Assembly (NCBI GenBank): GCA_937974245.1
Contig: CALJKV010000039.1
Location: 21,147 to 85,146 of the forward strand
Reading direction: 5' to 3'
Source: an uncultured Chloroflexota bacterium
GTDB lineage: Bacteria > Chloroflexota > Anaerolineae > Aggregatilineales > Phototrophicaceae
DNA length: 64,000 nucleotides
Below the pieces are notes generated by a model that worked only from the letters and a program-made list of their open reading frames with translations, had not been told where the DNA came from and searched no databases. This document shows positions 62,073 to 64,000 of this stretch, one piece after another. Numbering within the stretch: the first letter of the stretch is position 1; the number at the start of each line of letters is the position of its first letter. The position numbers and the translations under genes are program-made.

Positions 62073-63148
62073 GTGACGCGCATAAACCGCTGAACCTGTC
62101 CGGTTGGGTGTGTCCTGCCCCGCTGCGCAACTATCCCACGGTGGTTATGGGGCATGGCAGCGGTGGCAAGATGATGGCCGACCTCATCGCGCATCTGTTC
62201 GCCCCGCTGCTTCAGAATGACCTGCTCAACCAGTTTGGCGACTCCACTGTGTTCGACCTGGACGGCGCGGGGAAAACGCCCCGACTGGCGGTCAGCACCG
62301 ACTCATTTGTGATTAGCCCGCTGTTCTTCCCCGGCGGCAATATCGGGGAACTGGCGGTCAACGGCACGGTGAACGATGTCGCCATGAGCGGTGCGACTCC
62401 ACTTTACCTGAGCGCCGGGTTCATCCTGGAGGAAGGGCTGCCGCTGGACGACCTGGGGCGCATTGTGACCTCGTTCGGGGCGGCGGCGGAAACGGCTAAC
62501 GTCAAGGTGATCGCGGCGGATACCAAAGTCGTGAATCGTGGGCATGGCGACGGCCTGTATATCAATACCACCGGATTCGGCGTAATCCCCGATGGCGTAA
62601 ACATCGCTGCAAACCGGGCACGCCCCGGAGATGCCGTCATCGTGAGTGGCACAATGGGCGATCACGGCGTAACCATTATGTCAGTGCGCGAAGGGCTGGG
62701 ATTCGAGTCAGAAATCAGCAGCGATACCGCACCACTGCATGGGCTGGTCGCGGACATGCTGGCGGTTACGAAGGACATTCATGTGCTGCGTGACGCGACA
62801 CGCGGCGGACTCTCCGCCGTGCTGAACGAGTTGGCAACGGCTTCCGGTGTCGGTATCGAGTTCGAGGAAAACCGTGTGCCGATCAACCTGGCGGTGCAGG
62901 CGGCCTGTGAAATGCTGGGGTTGGACCCGCTGTATGTCGCCAACGAAGGCAAACTGGTCGCTATCCTCCCGGCGGAATATGCTGAAGCAGTCCTGGCGGC
63001 GATGCAGGCGCATCCTCTCGGACGCGGCGCGGCCATCATCGGCAAGGTCGTCGAAACACACCCGCATATCGTGCTGGCACGCACCAGCATTGGCGGGACT
63101 CGTGTGGTAGACCTCCCGGCGGGCGAACTGCTGCCGCGCATCTGCTAA
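62069..63148 (+). CDS. hypE: Carbamoyl-phosphate-dependent cyanide synthase HypE
   Basis: 359 aa. The start lies inside the hypD stop codon; a longer in-frame ORF upstream overlaps hypD and is not used. Motif [13 protein letters not shown] near the start, then [20 protein letters not shown] and [17 protein letters not shown]. The protein ends LLPRIC, with the C-terminal Cys that carries the thiocarboxamide/thiocyanate. It completes the hyp set. Confidence 0.96.
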   Translation: MSDAHKPLNLSGWVCPAPLRNYPTVVMGHGSGGKMMADLIAHLFAPLLQNDLLNQFGDSTVFDLDGAGKTPRLAVSTDSFVISPLFFPGGNIGELAVNGTVNDVAMSGATPLYLSAGFILEEGLPLDDLGRIVTSFGAAAETANVKVIAADTKVVNRGHGDGLYINTTGFGVIPDGVNIAANRARPGDAVIVSGTMGDHGVTIMSVREGLGFESEISSDTAPLHGLVADMLAVTKDIHVLRDATRGGLSAVLNELATASGVGIEFEENRVPINLAVQAACEMLGLDPLYVANEGKLVAILPAEYAEAVLAAMQAHPLGRGAAIIGKVVETHPHIVLARTSIGGTRVVDLPAGELLPRIC

Positions 63149-63158
63149 ACACCAGACA

Positions 63159-63854
63159 CTAATCCGCCAAACCTTCGGCTGGTGCAGGTTGCACTGCGGG
63201 TTGGCGCAGCCATTGATAGAGGAACCCGCCGATTGCCGCACCGATGAGCGGGGCGACAACATAAACCCACTGATCTGCACCTACCCCTGCGACTAGCGCC
63301 GGACCGATTGACCGCGCCGGATTCATGGACGCGCCGCTGATCGGCCCACCCCACAGAGCGCCCAGCGCGACAGTTGCGCCAATGGCGATAGCGGCGATTT
63401 CGCCGACTGCCCGGGTATCGGTGGCAACCGCAATAATCACGAACATCAACATGGCAGTGAGCAGAACTTCCAGGCCGAAGGATGCGCCTACCGAACCGGC
63501 AGGCAGTGTCGCGCCCAGAGTGGCAACATCACCGATTACCACTCGCAGCGTTAGAGCGCCGAATACTGCCCCCAACACCTGGCCGCCGACATAGAACGGC
63601 ACATCGCGCCAGGGGAAATGCCGTGTCAGCGCAAATGCGACGGTCACGGAGGGATTGAAGTGTGCGCCGGAGATATGTCCGGTAGCGGCGATCATCACCA
63701 TGATAACAAGCCCAAAAGTCAATGCGATACCCGTATGCCCCAGAGCGCCGGTTTGCGTATTCACCATGATCGCGCCACAGCCCGCCGTCACCAGGGCGTA
63801 GGTGCCGAACAGTTCCGCGCCCGCCCGCCGTAAGAGACCCCTTTCCATCGCCAT
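63159..63854 (-). CDS. MIP-family aquaporin (water/glycerol channel)
   Basis: 231 aa, six membrane helices and two half-helices. The first pore motif is NPS (AHFNPSVTVAFAL) and the second NPA (GASMNPARSIGPALV). Their context (SGAHFNPSVT) is typical of bacterial AqpZ-like channels. The substrate could be water or small neutral solutes. It follows the partial upstream gene by 3 bases, on the same strand, which suggests an operon. Confidence 0.92.
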   Translation of the reverse strand: MAMERGLLRRAGAELFGTYALVTAGCGAIMVNTQTGALGHTGIALTFGLVIMVMIAATGHISGAHFNPSVTVAFALTRHFPWRDVPFYVGGQVLGAVFGALTLRVVIGDVATLGATLPAGSVGASFGLEVLLTAMLMFVIIAVATDTRAVGEIAAIAIGATVALGALWGGPISGASMNPARSIGPALVAGVGADQWVYVVAPLIGAAIGGFLYQWLRQPAVQPAPAEGLAD

Positions 63855-63857
63855 ACC

Positions 63858-64000
63858 TTAACCGCGCCCATTACGCAGCATTTGCGCAAATTCATCCGGC
63901 ATTCCCTCAGCCGCCTCAATGGCCGCCGCTGCCTGTTCAACATCATTAGAACCCATCTGAAAATTAAGCAGGCAAGCGTTTGAGCAAAGTAAAAATGGAT
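63858..64000 (-). CDS. C-terminal end of an unidentified gene, cut by the window edge
   Basis: The minus-strand frame is open from the edge to a stop 3 bases before the aquaporin start. The visible tail reads PFLLCSNACLLNFQMGSNDV, followed by an Ala/Glu-rich helix ending LRNGRG. Family not identifiable from 46 residues. Tight spacing with the aquaporin suggests a shared transcript. Confidence 0.4.
   Translation of the reverse strand, partial: PFLLCSNACLLNFQMGSNDVEQAAAAIEAAEGMPDEFAQMLRNGRG

Noticed and set aside
1..64000. CRISPR arrays, tRNA or rRNA genes, prophage or transposase genes
   Set aside because: I looked for regularly spaced repeats, cloverleaf-like intergenic segments and transposase or phage proteins and found none that I could support.

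Overview
The window is 64 kb of a moderately GC-rich bacterial chromosome. It most resembles the phylum Chloroflexota, probably class Anaerolineae. This is an inference from gene content, not from a marker search: secreted SH3b and PPC-domain proteins, a mycothiol-type maleylpyruvate-isomerase-like enzyme, a b6-like cytochrome b with a Tat-type Rieske protein, a HAO-like octahaem cytochrome, BMP-family nucleoside import, and a four-helix-bundle gene inside a small inverted repeat. I see no rRNA, tRNA, CRISPR array, prophage or transposase gene.

Layout. 1-6000: end of a PPC-domain protein, a TetR regulator coupled to an MDMPI-like enzyme, a fructosamine kinase, a degenerate galactokinase-like protein and an SH3b secreted protein. 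6.0-15.2 kb: a complete BMP-type ABC importer (two permeases, binding protein, double ATPase), a repeat-flanked four-helix-bundle gene with a damaged start, then a molybdenum hydroxylase (separate FAD subunit plus a fused [2Fe-2S]/molybdopterin subunit). Together these suggest purine or nucleoside uptake and oxidation. 15.3-22.2 kb: an MFS exporter, an M16C presequence-protease-like metallopeptidase, a ThrRS without its TGS domain, and an unknown protein. 22.5-29.7 kb: an alpha-glucan locus on the minus strand (LacI repressor, ABC sugar importer, GH66 dextranase-like enzyme, GH15 enzyme). The same TTGAACCGGTTCAA palindrome lies upstream of both lacI and the binding-protein gene. 30-36.4 kb: NYN/OST-HTH protein, SDR, MecA-type penicillin-binding protein, HAD hydrolase, a four-TM protein and an AAC(3)-family acetyltransferase. 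36.5-38.7 kb: a two-gene bacterial-microcompartment shell locus (hexamer and pentamer) followed by a TIR-TPR protein. 39-42.9 kb: a 7TM/multi-PAS histidine kinase and a response regulator.

43-51 kb is a respiratory cluster: Rieske, b6-like cytochrome b with a long C-terminal extension, a dihaem cytochrome c, a tiny one-helix membrane protein, an octahaem hydroxylamine-oxidoreductase-family cytochrome, and a polytopic membrane protein. An MFS transporter follows. The genes could form an electron-transfer unit that links quinol to nitrogen-oxide or hydroxylamine chemistry, and this is the most interesting part of the window. 51-57 kb: GH18, a large membrane protein, CheR-TPR, and a sulfite-oxidase-like molybdoenzyme. 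57.2-63.2 kb: a complete hydrogenase-maturation operon hypA-C-B-F-D-E with no hydrogenase structural gene in view. The window ends with an aquaporin and the tail of another minus-strand gene.

Small-scale structure includes inverted repeats, a pair of near-identical hairpins around the octahaem gene region, several intrinsic terminators, and palindromic operators at the TetR, LacI and MFS genes.
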